NCBI GenBank assembly: GCA_902802375.1
Contig: CADCLS010000006.1
Location: 439-64,438, forward strand
DNA length: 64,000 nt
Reading direction: 5' to 3'
Origin: Oscillospiraceae bacterium
GTDB taxonomy: Bacteria > Bacillota > Clostridia > Oscillospirales > Acutalibacteraceae
The position numbers were made by a program, and so were the translations under genes. The notes below the pieces were generated by a model. That model was not told the origin of the DNA. It did not search any database and saw only the letters and a program-made list of their open reading frames with translations. This document shows, one piece after another, positions 56,422 through 64,000 of this stretch (within the stretch, counting starts at the first letter, position 1; each line of letters opens with the position of its first letter).

Positions 56422-57094
56422 CCTTACACCTCAATTCATATCCTATTCCGCGCAGTGCTTTTATTTCACATCTTGATCCTACAAAAGCAAGTTTCTTCCT
56501 TACAAAAGATATATATACTTCAACATTATTATATTCGGAATCACTCTCATACCCCCAAATTTTGAGCGCGATCTGCTCACGGGTAAGCACTTGCCCCTGG
56601 TTGGCAATGAAATATTCAAGTATGCGGAGTTCCTTTTCGGCAAGTCGCACGCTCTGCCCATTTTCACATTTCAATGTAGCATTTTTAACATCTATTTTCA
56701 AATCCTCATAAGTTAAACTTCCGTCATTTGTCGGCATGTTGCGACGACCAAGCGCACGAAGCCTGGCAAGCAGTTCCTTTGTCATAAACGGTTTAGTTAG
56801 ATAATCATCAGCACCGCTGTCAAGTCCCTCGACCTTATCGTCAAGTTCACTTTTAGCAGTAAGCATAAGTATCGGCGTGCGTATACCGGATGCCCGTGCT
56901 TTTTTAGCAACATCATATCCGCTCAATCCAGGCATCATCACATCAAGAACACACAAATCGTAAATGTTACTTTCTATCTCATAAAGTGCATCTTCGCCGT
57001 TATCTACAGAGGTAACTTCATATCCTTCCTGGCGCATAATCTCACACAACGCACGATTCATTCTTTTTTCGTCTTCTGCAAGTAATACTTTCAT
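56414..57094 (-). CDS. OmpR-family response regulator
   Basis: 226 residues. Receiver residues are complete (LLAEDEKR, CVLDVMMPGLSG, MLTAKSE, KPF). The winged helix is about 130-225 (LAEKELRILEYFIANQGQ, NNVEVYISFVRKKL, LRGIGYEL). It is the first gene of the five-gene operon ending at 52588 and has a 17-bp tandem site just upstream, so autoactivation is likely. Confidence 0.92.
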   Translation of the reverse strand: MKVLLAEDEKRMNRALCEIMRQEGYEVTSVDNGEDALYEIESNIYDLCVLDVMMPGLSGYDVAKKARASGIRTPILMLTAKSELDDKVEGLDSGADDYLTKPFMTKELLARLRALGRRNMPTNDGSLTYEDLKIDVKNATLKCENGQSVRLAEKELRILEYFIANQGQVLTREQIALKIWGYESDSEYNNVEVYISFVRKKLAFVGSRCEIKALRGIGYELRCKDV

Positions 57095-57114
57095 TTAATC
57101 AACCTCCGTTACAT

Positions 57115-57151
57115 ATTATATTATATGGGTCAACATTGAAAAAAGATTGAA
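57115..57151 (-). promoter_or_regulatory. Promoter with response-regulator tandem repeat site, copy 2
   Basis: ATTGAAAAAAGATTGAA at 57135-57151 (minus strand: TTCAATC and TTCAAT half-sites, 11-bp period) ends 9 bases upstream of TATAAT at 57125-57120 (overlapping a second TATAAT at 57120-57115). No separate -35 is needed, consistent with an activated promoter. It drives the regulator whose ATG is at 57094. Confidence 0.7.
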
Positions 57152-57216
57152 TATTACTTTTTGTTGTTAAACATAACTATAAAATTCAGTGGTATCCCAA
57201 TTTAATACTATTTCAA

Positions 57217-57245
57217 AAAGGGCAAAGTCAATAGACTCGCCCTTT
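57217..57245 (-). terminator. Terminator of the two-gene hypothetical operon
   Basis: AAAGGGC (57217-57223) and GCCCTTT (57239-57245) with an inner AGTC/GACT pairing; the minus strand ends in a TTTTT run. The rest of 57152-57347 shows no coding signal. Confidence 0.65.
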
Positions 57246-57347
57246 ATATGTTTCGTTGTCTATTATAATAACACGATGGTAGCACCCTGTCAATTTTTTC
57301 GTTATACTGCTAACCCATCGGGGCTTTTATGTTTTTGGTATTTTGTT

Positions 57348-57794
57348 TTACATTTTTATCCTGTACATACTCACACCACAATTGCCCGGGCGGCGTTCAA
57401 AGAATTCTGTCGGCAGCATATGGATATAATCTTTGCTGAAATTGGCATTGCCGAAATAGGCGTCAAAATTCATTTGCGGTAAGATTACCCAATCGGAATC
57501 AGCGGTTCCATTTGCAATATAAAAAGAAAGTAATGTATAACCGGCTTTCCGTAAAGATTTAGGCCCTACCAGCGAATCAACCCATTCGGTTTGTTCATTT
57601 GTCAACCGGTATTCCTCCGTGCGAAGCGGACCTTGCTCTAAAGCATCGGCAATAACATCATCAAAGCGGAGAACAAACTCGCCTTTGGTGTTTTCAGAAA
57701 AAATGGGGACGAGATAAGTATTATCGCTTTTAGATTTACAAGAATAAATCGGCGGTAATGTATACGCCAAATATTCTTCCCATTCGTTTGTCAT
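57348..57794 (-). CDS. Hypothetical protein, candidate toxin-island immunity protein
   Basis: 148 residues, acidic, no signal peptide or membrane segment. I do not recognise the family. It has aromatic-rich stretches (WEEYLAYTLPPIY, GYTLLSFYIANG) typical of small immunity-like proteins. Its ATG overlaps the stop of the upstream ORF by ATGA. It is next to the truncated RHS gene, so immunity is one guess; the sequence itself does not show it. Confidence 0.6.
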   Translation of the reverse strand: MTNEWEEYLAYTLPPIYSCKSKSDNTYLVPIFSENTKGEFVLRFDDVIADALEQGPLRTEEYRLTNEQTEWVDSLVGPKSLRKAGYTLLSFYIANGTADSDWVILPQMNFDAYFGNANFSKDYIHMLPTEFFERRPGNCGVSMYRIKM

Positions 57795-58003
57795 GCTTCA
57801 TCCCTCACTTTCAAAATCCATTTGTCTACCTCCGGCGTTAATACATCCCAAAGGAAATCCCTCTTATTCAGTGTCACAACATATTTAACGGCTTCAGTGG
57901 GCGAAACAATTCTCTTTATAAGTTTTCGGCAACAATCCGCAAGTGCTTCACGGTAAGCTTTTTCTATCGGCTTATTTATATAAGCGTTTATTAGTGCCGT
58001 CAT
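57791..58003 (-). CDS. Hypothetical small protein, possibly 5'-truncated
   Basis: 70 residues from the ATG at 58003 (MTALINAYINKPIEKAYREA), helical and charged; ends VDKWILKVRDEA. No good ribosome site precedes the ATG, and upstream of about base 58020 the opposite strand becomes RHS coding sequence, so the natural 5' end may be lost at that junction. Coupled by ATGA to the downstream gene. Confidence 0.5.
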   Translation of the reverse strand: MTALINAYINKPIEKAYREALADCCRKLIKRIVSPTEAVKYVVTLNKRDFLWDVLTPEVDKWILKVRDEA

Positions 58004-60105
58004 ACTTTCGGAATCGGTTTCAAAATGCAAACGGCTTTGGGAGAACAACAAAAACCAAAGTAGGAAATAGCAACCTTTCATCGGTTAGAACTCTGTCCGA
58101 AAATACCTATGATGCATATAATAGGTTGAGCCAAATGACATACGGCAACGGCACGGTACTCCATAATAGTTACGATTTACTGGACAGACCGGTTTCTGTG
58201 TGGTATAATAATGACAGCAATACAGGTTTCCGCTATCTTTATACTAAACAAGGCGGATTATCGCTTGTTCGTGACCTTATCAATAATTTGCGAACAAAAT
58301 ACACCTACGATTTATCGGGAAGACTGGTTGCTGTGAGGCGAAATGTCAATGTGGAGCATGAGGATTATCCGCTTTACGCCTCGCAAAAGTATCGCTATGA
58401 GGATAAAACCAATCGCGTTATCAGCACAGTAAGCGAGATTCCGGGTTCGTCTATTACCACTCAGTATCAATACGGAAACGCCACGCAAGGCCAGATTATT
58501 GACGCGGTGTATGCCGTAAAGCAGAATAACACCAATCATATCGGCTATGCGTACGACGGCTTGGGAAGAATGACCACCCGTACCCTTTCGGTGCCGAATA
58601 AGAGCTATACTTACTCTTACACCCCCGGCGGTCACGGAACAAACAGCACCACTACGCAGGTGTCAAGCGTTACTTCGGGCACCGATACCACGGGATATAC
58701 ATATGATTCTGTCGGCAATATCACCGAAATCAAGGAAAACGGCGTAACCGTTGCAAGTTATGCTTACGACACCTTAAATCAGCTTACCTCCGCCTCACAT
58801 AACGGCACAAGCTACAGTTATACCTATGATAATAACGGTAATATAACATCTAAAACCGTAGGCGGTGTAACAACAAATTATTCTTATAATGATTCCTCTT
58901 GGGCAGATTTGCTTACAGGCTACGGAACGGATACCATAACCTATGATACAATAGGCAATCCGCTAAATTACCGTGACGGATACTCTTTCACATGGCAAAG
59001 AGGCAGGCAGTTAGCAGGATATACAAAAGGTACCGATACTGCAAGTTATACTTATGATGAATCAGGCATAAGGCTTTCTAAAACGGTAAACGGTAATACA
59101 ACTACCTTTTATTTTGTAGACGGCGTATTGCTCGGTCAAAAGTTTTCGGATAACAAGATTTTACAATATCTGTATGACGATAACGGCACAAAGTACGGCT
59201 TTATCTATGACGGTACAACCTATTTTTATGACCTGAACCTGCAAGGCGATGTTATAGGAATTATAGATACAAGTGGGAATACCGTTGTTAGTTACACTTA
59301 TGATCCGTGGGGTAAGGTGTTATCTGTTACAGGCACGCTTGCGAGTACAATAGGTCAAATAAACCCTATACGCTATCGCGGTTATTATTACGATAACGAT
59401 ACGGGATTTTACTATCTCCAAAGCCGTTATTATGACCCTGAGACGGGTAGGTTTATAAATGCGGATACTATCCTAGACACTGGCGCCAATATCCTTGGCA
59501 ATAATATGTTTGTTTATGCCGCCAATAATCCGACAAACAATTCTGATTATAATGGCCATTGGATAATTAAAAATGCAATCAAGTGGGTTGCTAAGAATAT
59601 TGTTAAGCCAGTTGTGAAAGCAGTTAAAAAAACCATGTCAAAAGCTAATTTAACATATTCGACGGGATTAAATGTAAGTGGCACGCCAAGCGCATTTATT
59701 TTTAATGGCCAAATTGGTTTGTCACTAGATACTAAGGGAAATGTTGCTATACAAGCATCCGCTGGTGGGGGAGTCACAGGTGGAAATCCTAGTATATCGA
59801 TAACAAACTACCGAAGCATAACAAATGCTCCCAGCATTAATAAATTAGATGGTGAGTGTTTTCAAGCTGGAGGCTCTATAGCTGTCCCCGTTGAAGGTGT
59901 ACCATTAGCTGCTGGTGGAGATTTAATGTTTATGCCAAATAATAAACAAAGCATGGGATATTTTGGTCTGACTTGCAATGGTGGATTTGGAACACCCGGC
60001 GGTGAGTTGCATATTGAATGGGGAAAAACTGTTACGATACGTAATACAGTGTTCAATATTTATGATGTGGCACAAAATGTTTATATTAAAATTATGGAGT
60101 GGTAG
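57943..60105 (+). CDS. RHS-repeat polymorphic toxin, 5'-truncated
   Basis: RHS homology starts at about base 58030 (NGFGRTTKTKVGN); the preceding ORF is antisense to the hypothetical gene. Many YD-type repeats follow (TYDAYNRLSQMTYGNG, YAYDTLNQLTSASHNG). The core ends with IRYRGYYYD, YYLQSRYYDPETGRF and NNSDYNGH (usual NPxxxxDPxG-type boundary, altered). The variable tip (about 59545-60105) has a basic helix (IKWVAKNIVKPVVKAVKK) then a Gly-rich beta segment; I recognise no nuclease motif. The first two thirds of a normal RHS protein and any secretion signal are missing. The tip gene overlaps or abuts a candidate immunity gene. Confidence 0.78.
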   Translation: MLHGKLFLSAYLYKRLLVPSYFRNRFQNANGFGRTTKTKVGNSNLSSVRTLSENTYDAYNRLSQMTYGNGTVLHNSYDLLDRPVSVWYNNDSNTGFRYLYTKQGGLSLVRDLINNLRTKYTYDLSGRLVAVRRNVNVEHEDYPLYASQKYRYEDKTNRVISTVSEIPGSSITTQYQYGNATQGQIIDAVYAVKQNNTNHIGYAYDGLGRMTTRTLSVPNKSYTYSYTPGGHGTNSTTTQVSSVTSGTDTTGYTYDSVGNITEIKENGVTVASYAYDTLNQLTSASHNGTSYSYTYDNNGNITSKTVGGVTTNYSYNDSSWADLLTGYGTDTITYDTIGNPLNYRDGYSFTWQRGRQLAGYTKGTDTASYTYDESGIRLSKTVNGNTTTFYFVDGVLLGQKFSDNKILQYLYDDNGTKYGFIYDGTTYFYDLNLQGDVIGIIDTSGNTVVSYTYDPWGKVLSVTGTLASTIGQINPIRYRGYYYDNDTGFYYLQSRYYDPETGRFINADTILDTGANILGNNMFVYAANNPTNNSDYNGHWIIKNAIKWVAKNIVKPVVKAVKKTMSKANLTYSTGLNVSGTPSAFIFNGQIGLSLDTKGNVAIQASAGGGVTGGNPSISITNYRSITNAPSINKLDGECFQAGGSIAVPVEGVPLAAGGDLMFMPNNKQSMGYFGLTCNGGFGTPGGELHIEWGKTVTIRNTVFNIYDVAQNVYIKIMEW
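58930..59397 (+). repeat. RHS core repeat, copy 1 (direct repeat with 60805-61272)
   Basis: About 468 bases nearly identical to 60805-61272 (offset 1875), beginning at GATACCATAACCTA and ending near the YYYD codons. Differences are mostly third-position. It encodes the C-terminal RHS core ahead of the variable tip. Confidence 0.88.
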
Positions 60106-60107
60106 TT

Positions 60108-60851
60108 ATGAAGACAAAACATTGCCCCTCACTTATATTCATTGTATTCGTTTTTGTTTCATTACTATCAACTGTAATAAAAGTAAATGCAATAAATACT
60201 CGTTTTTCAACAGAAGAATTAACGGAAAAATATCAAAGTGTTTTCATATCAAATATTAATATATCGTCATTAGCATCAGAACCTGCCAAGAAGATAATAC
60301 ATTGCTTTGATGTTAACGAGAAAGGCATGATTGCTATTGGTAGCAATTCAAACGGACAAGAACAGATTTGCATATATTCCTCAGAAGGTGTTTTTTTATA
60401 CGGTTATAATTTTGATTGTTCTGGGGATTTTTGTGTGGAATGGTATAACGATCACCTTAATATTTGTCTTATTCGCAGTGATGTAATAATAACTGTCGAT
60501 AAAAATGCAAATATTATAGAAATGGCAGGAATTCAGGATACAATTGACAACAATACATTATTTAATCGCTTTATGTATTCAACCAATAGAAACATTAAAA
60601 ACAACGAGTATATTTTAAAGAATAATATGGGGATACTTAATGCCTTTGCAACTGGATATTCTCAAATATCAATTAAGGATGTCGAAAACATAGAGACTGT
60701 CGTATATGAAGTCGATTTTATCGAGCGCATAAAAGCAGTAATAATACCTATACTGGTGATTTTTAGTTGCCTTTTGGCAGTGTTTTGTGTGTTAATCTGG
60801 AACCGATACCATAACCTACGATACAATAGGCAATCCGCTAAATTACCGTGA
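60108..60851 (+). CDS. Candidate immunity protein for RHS tip 1 (membrane)
   Basis: 247 residues from the ATG at 60108 (GGAG about 9 bases upstream; a GTG at 60099 is less likely). N-terminal signal-like helix (LIFIVFVFVSLLSTVI), an extracytoplasmic beta-rich middle (MIAIGSNSNGQEQICIYSSEG) and a C-terminal helix (AVIIPILVIFSCLLAVFCVLI). The last about 16 residues (RYHNLRYNRQSAKLP) are out-of-frame translation of RHS repeat copy 2, so the natural 3' end was replaced. Immunity is inferred from position after the toxin tip. Confidence 0.65.
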   Translation: MKTKHCPSLIFIVFVFVSLLSTVIKVNAINTRFSTEELTEKYQSVFISNINISSLASEPAKKIIHCFDVNEKGMIAIGSNSNGQEQICIYSSEGVFLYGYNFDCSGDFCVEWYNDHLNICLIRSDVIITVDKNANIIEMAGIQDTIDNNTLFNRFMYSTNRNIKNNEYILKNNMGILNAFATGYSQISIKDVENIETVVYEVDFIERIKAVIIPILVIFSCLLAVFCVLIWNRYHNLRYNRQSAKLP

Positions 60852-61272
60852 CGGATATGCTTTCACCTGGCAAAGAGGCAGGCAGTTAGCAGGATATACA
60901 AAAGGTACCGATACCGCAAGTTATACTTATGATGAATCAGGCATTCGGCTTTCTAAAACCGTAAACGGTAATACAACAACCTTTTATGTGGTAGACGGTG
61001 TATTGCTTGGCCAAAAGTTCTCGGATAACAAAATTTTGCAATATCTGTATGACGATAACGGCACAAAGTACGGCTTTATCTATGACGGTACAACTTACTT
61101 TTATGACCTGAACCTGCAAGGCGATGTTATAGGCATTATAGATACAAGCGGTAATACCGTTGTTTCCTATACCTATGACCCGTGGGGTAAGGTGTTATCT
61201 GTTACAGGCACGCTTGCGAGCACAATAGGTCAAATAAACCCTATACGCTATCGTGGATATTATTATGATAGC
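60805..61272 (+). repeat. RHS core repeat, copy 2
   Basis: Second copy of the 58930-59397 segment, fused to a different tip. It provides homology by which recombination could exchange the tips. Confidence 0.88.
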
Positions 61273-61992
61273 GAAACCGAGCCGTATTACCTCCAGAGCA
61301 GATATTACTCTCCCGAACTCATGCGGTTTATCTCGCAGGACGACCCTGTTTTGTCTAACAATCAAGGCGAACCTTTGGGAAGCAACCTTTATGCATATTG
61401 TTTGAATAATCCGGTGAAAAATGTTGATCCTCAGGGAAATGCCCCGTTTTTGGGCTGGGGATTACAATTAGAGGGCTCTTTCATGGGAGTATCTGGAGGG
61501 ATTGAACTTATATGGTTTAAAAATATTGCAAAAAGCATATATGGAACACGAAATTTACCATGTGTGTATTTTTATGGTGCGTTATCATACAATTTTAGAG
61601 GAAGTAACATTTGGAATATAAAAACCTTAATTAAATATGTAAAAGACGCTGCTTTAAAAACATTTGGTTCATCAAAGAAAGCTGCATGGAAAATTGGTGG
61701 CAGTATAAGCATATGCGCCTTTCTTGTGTATGGTACAATAAATACTCCACAAAAATATAAAGGACCTTTTATTTCCTCTGATGCAACAATTTTTCATATT
61801 AAAGCATATTACGCACAGTCTCCAAAAGGTGATGTGAAGTGCTATGGTATCGGTGTAAGTTCGTCTAAGTTTGGTTTTAGTCCATTATCGTATTCTTGCT
61901 ACACAATGGTTCCGAGTAGCATTATAATCTCAATTTCTAATTGGTTCTTTTCGTTGTTTGGAAGGGTAAAAACTATAGCTTCTCTTGTTTGA
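60988..61992 (+). CDS. Orphan RHS C-terminal toxin cassette
   Basis: RHS homology is open in this frame from 60805, but the only start codon is a GTG at 60988 (VVDGVLLGQKFSDN) without a ribosome site; it is probably silent until recombined. After LQSRYYSPELMRFISQDD the boundary NNPVKNVDPQGN is canonical, then a tip of about 180 residues unlike tip 1 (APFLGWGLQLEGSFMGVSGG, basic LIKYVKDAALKTFGSSKKAAW, hydrophobic end SIIISISNWFFSLFG). No catalytic motif is recognised. The tip region is more AT-rich than the core. Confidence 0.75.
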   Translation: MVDGVLLGQKFSDNKILQYLYDDNGTKYGFIYDGTTYFYDLNLQGDVIGIIDTSGNTVVSYTYDPWGKVLSVTGTLASTIGQINPIRYRGYYYDSETEPYYLQSRYYSPELMRFISQDDPVLSNNQGEPLGSNLYAYCLNNPVKNVDPQGNAPFLGWGLQLEGSFMGVSGGIELIWFKNIAKSIYGTRNLPCVYFYGALSYNFRGSNIWNIKTLIKYVKDAALKTFGSSKKAAWKIGGSISICAFLVYGTINTPQKYKGPFISSDATIFHIKAYYAQSPKGDVKCYGIGVSSSKFGFSPLSYSCYTMVPSSIIISISNWFFSLFGRVKTIASLV

Positions 61993-62008
61993 TAGGAGTT
62001 AATCTGCT

Positions 62009-62485
62009 ATGTTATATGAATTCGGATTTCGATTACATTTTTCTGATTTCTTCAAATTGCTAATATTCATATTACCTATTTGCTTATATTTATGGTCATC
62101 TAATTTTGATAAAAAATTAGCACATTATATAACACTAATAGCATCGTTCATCTCTGCATTTGTGATAGCAGTTGTTTTAATCATCCGTCCTTTATACTCA
62201 TATTTTGTAATTAAACAGGATATTAAGCAGAATGGCCTGTTTATAGTTGAGGGGGAAATCTCTGATTTTGAAACCCAAAAGAGTTCGTATGGTGGTCATA
62301 ACAGCGAATCTTTTAAAATTAATGGTGTCGATTTCATATATTACGGGGATGAGAATTTTGGATATTCAAAGTTTTTATGTGATGGTGGTGTAATAAAAGG
62401 CAATGGGCAAAAACTTAAAATCTCTTATTGCTATGATCCGATAACAAAAGAAAAAGTGATTTGTTATATTCAAAATGCTGAATAG
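62009..62485 (+). CDS. Candidate immunity protein for RHS tip 2 (membrane)
   Basis: 158 residues with two membrane helices in the first 75 (FFKLLIFILPICLYLW, YITLIASFISAFVIAVVLII) and a cytoplasmic or external beta domain (LFIVEGEISDFETQKSSYGG, VDFIYYGDENFGYSKFL). It begins 16 bases after the cassette stop. The family is not recognised; immunity is inferred from order. Confidence 0.6.
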   Translation: MLYEFGFRLHFSDFFKLLIFILPICLYLWSSNFDKKLAHYITLIASFISAFVIAVVLIIRPLYSYFVIKQDIKQNGLFIVEGEISDFETQKSSYGGHNSESFKINGVDFIYYGDENFGYSKFLCDGGVIKGNGQKLKISYCYDPITKEKVICYIQNAE

Positions 62486-62491
62486 GTACAC

Positions 62492-62545
62492 AGGGGACGG
62501 TTCTATGTCTTGACAGTTGTTTTAATTATTGCAGAATCGTTCCCT
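62492..62545 (+). mobile_element. REP-like or IS-end inverted-repeat remnant
   Basis: AGGGGACGGTTCT (62492-62504) and AGAATCGTTCCCT (62533-62545) are imperfect inverted repeats (11 of 13). The GGGGACGGTTCT arm resembles repeats seen at Y1-transposase-associated palindromes in Clostridia. It lies at the truncation point of the recombinase gene. Confidence 0.5.
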
Positions 62546-63329
62546 ACTGTCCTACGACTCAAACGGCAACAAGAATATCTTTTGTAATTTTCTTTACTGC
62601 GGTGATTGCGGGCATAAAATGTGGTATCATACCAATACTAAAAATCCTGATATACACTTCTTTGGTTGTTCTAATTCAAAAATTGATTACAGAGGCACAT
62701 GTACAAACGGCAAACGGCATTATGTAAGAGCAGACGCAATAGAACAGGTAGTAATGCTTGAACTTCGCAGGTTGGCTTCTTTCTTAAAAGAAGACGAAAA
62801 CGCTTTTGCTGAGTTGCTTGCCAAAAAGACTAATTCCGATATGGTTGCTGAAAAGAATTATCTTGAATCCGAACTCAACAAAGCCATTGCAAGAAGCGAA
62901 AAGGTTTCTGTTCTTTACGAAAAACTTTATGAGGACAATGCTGACGGAAAAGTAACCGACGAGTGGTTTATGCAGCTATCACATAAATACGAGGTTGAGC
63001 GAATGGAACTGAAAACTAAAATCACCGATATTCGCCAAAAGATATTTGATATAGGAGAATCTGTGCATAACAAAGATATGTTCCTTATTGCAATCCGAAA
63101 GTTTATGGAAATGGATAAACTGACCGTTCCGCTACTCAGTGAGTTGATTGAAAAGATTGAGATTTACGAAATTGAGGGCGTAGGCAAAAACCGCACACAA
63201 AGAATTGTGATACACTACCGCTTTGTCGGTCATATTGAACTGCCGGACAGAAGCCCACTAGAAAGCTATGTCGCCGATACTCGTAAAGGTGTAGCAGTCA
63301 GATATATCCCAAAAGCATTGCCGGCATAA
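62529..63329 (+). pseudogene. Large serine recombinase, C-terminal fragment
   Basis: 266 codons. Homology starts at about NKNIFCNFLYCGDCGHKMW (base about 62570), a recombinase zinc-ribbon with CxxC then a second Cys pair (FFGCSNSK, GTC), followed by a long coiled coil (about 85-180) and the C-terminal IEKIEIYEIEG domain of TnpX/CcrB-like proteins. The N-terminal resolvase catalytic domain with its Ser nucleophile is absent, so it cannot recombine. It marks the remains of a mobile element beside tRNA-Leu. Confidence 0.8.
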
Positions 63330-63335
63330 CAAAAA

Positions 63336-63357
63336 AGCAGGTTCATCCGAACCTGCT
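63336..63357. terminator. Hairpin after the recombinase fragment
   Basis: AGCAGGTTC (63336-63344) and GAACCTGCT (63349-63357), 9-bp stem, 4-base loop; A-tract on the left gives a T-tract for minus-strand transcripts. Confidence 0.6.
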
Positions 63358-63386
63358 ACTACATAAAGACTTTCCCATATAAAGGC

Positions 63387-63431
63387 AAAAAATCGGGTAG
63401 TGACAACTCAACTCCGTTATCACTACCCGAT
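63387..63431 (-). terminator. Terminator of tRNA-Leu
   Basis: ATCGGGTAGTGA and TCACTACCCGAT form a perfect 12-bp stem directly after the tRNA CCA end; the minus strand continues TTTTT. Confidence 0.85.
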
Positions 63432-63432
63432 A

Positions 63433-63516
63433 TGGTGCGGGTGACAGGGGTCGAACCTGCATGTCGGAGACACCAGATCCTAAGTCTGGCGCGTCTGCCA
63501 ATTCCGCCACACCCGC
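63433..63516 (-). tRNA. tRNA-Leu (anticodon UAG)
   Basis: An 84-base class II tRNA with encoded CCA. Acceptor GCGGGTG pairs with the 3' CACCCGC; anticodon stem CCAGA/TCTGG encloses CTTAGGA, giving anticodon TAG for CUA codons; a long variable arm (TGTCTCCGACA) and TTCGACC T-loop are present. It has its own terminator. Confidence 0.94.
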
Positions 63517-63568
63517 GTGGTCATTATGACCAGATTATTTTACTTCAATTTTCTTCAAAAGTCAAGGC

Positions 63569-63913
63569 TCAATTAAGGCCGAAGCTTATAGATATTGCCT
63601 TGTCCACCATATTCATCGCTTTATTATCGAGCGCGCCCATTTTTTCTTTGAGGCGCGCTTTATCTATTGTGCGCACTTGTTCAAGCAAGACTATTGAGTC
63701 TTTTGAAAGTCCGCTGCCGGCGGCGCTTAAATTTATATGCGTAGGTAAATTGCTTTTATCCTGCTGGCTGGTTATGGCGGCGGCGATAACCGTGGGGCTG
63801 TACTTGTTTCCCACATCATTCTGAACTATCAGTACGGGCCTTATACCTCCCTGTTCGGACCCTACCACCGGGCTTAAATCTGCATAATATATATCTCCGC
63901 GTTTTATGTTCAT
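63569..63913 (-). CDS. mazF: MazF/PemK-family endoribonuclease toxin (EndoA/NdoA-like)
   Basis: 114 residues, the usual size. The N-terminal [31 protein letters not shown] is split as [20 protein letters not shown] and [20 protein letters not shown]; both are standard MazF motifs, and [17 protein letters not shown] with [13 protein letters not shown] follow. It cleaves mRNA at short motifs unless bound by a ribbon-helix-helix or AbrB-like antitoxin. No antitoxin is visible; in many Firmicutes it lies upstream, which would be beyond 64000. GGAG precedes the ATG by about 12 bases. Confidence 0.93.
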   Translation of the reverse strand: MNIKRGDIYYADLSPVVGSEQGGIRPVLIVQNDVGNKYSPTVIAAAITSQQDKSNLPTHINLSAAGSGLSKDSIVLLEQVRTIDKARLKEKMGALDNKAMNMVDKAISISFGLN

Positions 63914-64000
63914 TTTTATTTCACACTCCGAACTGTTCTAATCATATTCTTGCCTGTTTTCCCATTTTCTAAACATAACAAAAATCTTTTTATTACAGTC

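Noticed and set aside
63432..63824. 130-codon plus-strand ORF starting in tRNA-Leu
   Set aside because: It starts as antisense of the tRNA (VRVTGVEPACRRH type) and continues antisense to mazF; no ribosome site.

Overview
The window looks like a chromosomal segment of a Clostridia-type Firmicute, probably an uncultured gut or rumen Oscillospirales-like anaerobe. The evidence is moderate-to-low GC, purine-rich Shine-Dalgarno sites, TTGACA-N17-TATAAT type promoters, type I dockerins, lipobox solute-binding proteins and an EndoA-type MazF. No species can be named from the sequence alone.

Region 1 (1-10.5 kb): a nine-gene minus-strand operon covers the seven shikimate-pathway steps and the branch to Phe and Tyr. 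Transcription order is aminotransferase, pheA, aroB, aroC, aroE-aroK fusion, aroQ, aroA, tyrA, DAHP synthase. A strong promoter (9433-9461) is followed by a 26-codon leader ORF with a Tyr/Phe run and a terminator that can compete with an upstream pairing, which suggests ribosome-mediated attenuation. nadE and a tRNA-Ala follow.

Region 2 (10.7-47.5 kb): a carbohydrate-utilisation locus. One minus-strand unit of about 28 kb encodes two ABC importers without ATPase (one solute-binding protein carries N-terminal glycan-binding-like modules), an NHL/TPR/membrane protein, a DUF5696-like lipoprotein, a GH38 alpha-mannosidase, a GH42-like protein, a double beta-helix protein, a dockerin protein with no catalytic domain, an alpha/beta-hydrolase esterase and a frameshifted dockerin/sialate-O-acetylesterase. 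A divergent GntR-LacI regulator follows, then a membrane-anchored esterase paralogue fused at a truncation junction to a GH38 N-terminal fragment, and an FAD oxidoreductase. Five copies of AATTTGTAT(T/A)A(T/A) lie at the two divergent promoter regions and tie the locus into one probable regulon.

Region 3 (47.5-57.2 kb): a signalling locus. Two intact two-component systems flank a small alarmone synthetase. They precede a Cthe_2159-like lipoprotein, a degenerate response regulator/histidine kinase pair (phospho-acceptor His replaced by Lys), a VTC-domain polyphosphate polymerase and a DUF4956 membrane protein. An identical 17-bp tandem-repeat site lies before both the first regulator and the lipoprotein.

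Region 4 (57.3-64 kb): an accessory island with a 5'-truncated RHS polymorphic toxin, a candidate immunity gene, an orphan RHS-tip cassette with its own candidate immunity gene, a truncated serine recombinase with a palindromic remnant, tRNA-Leu and mazF.
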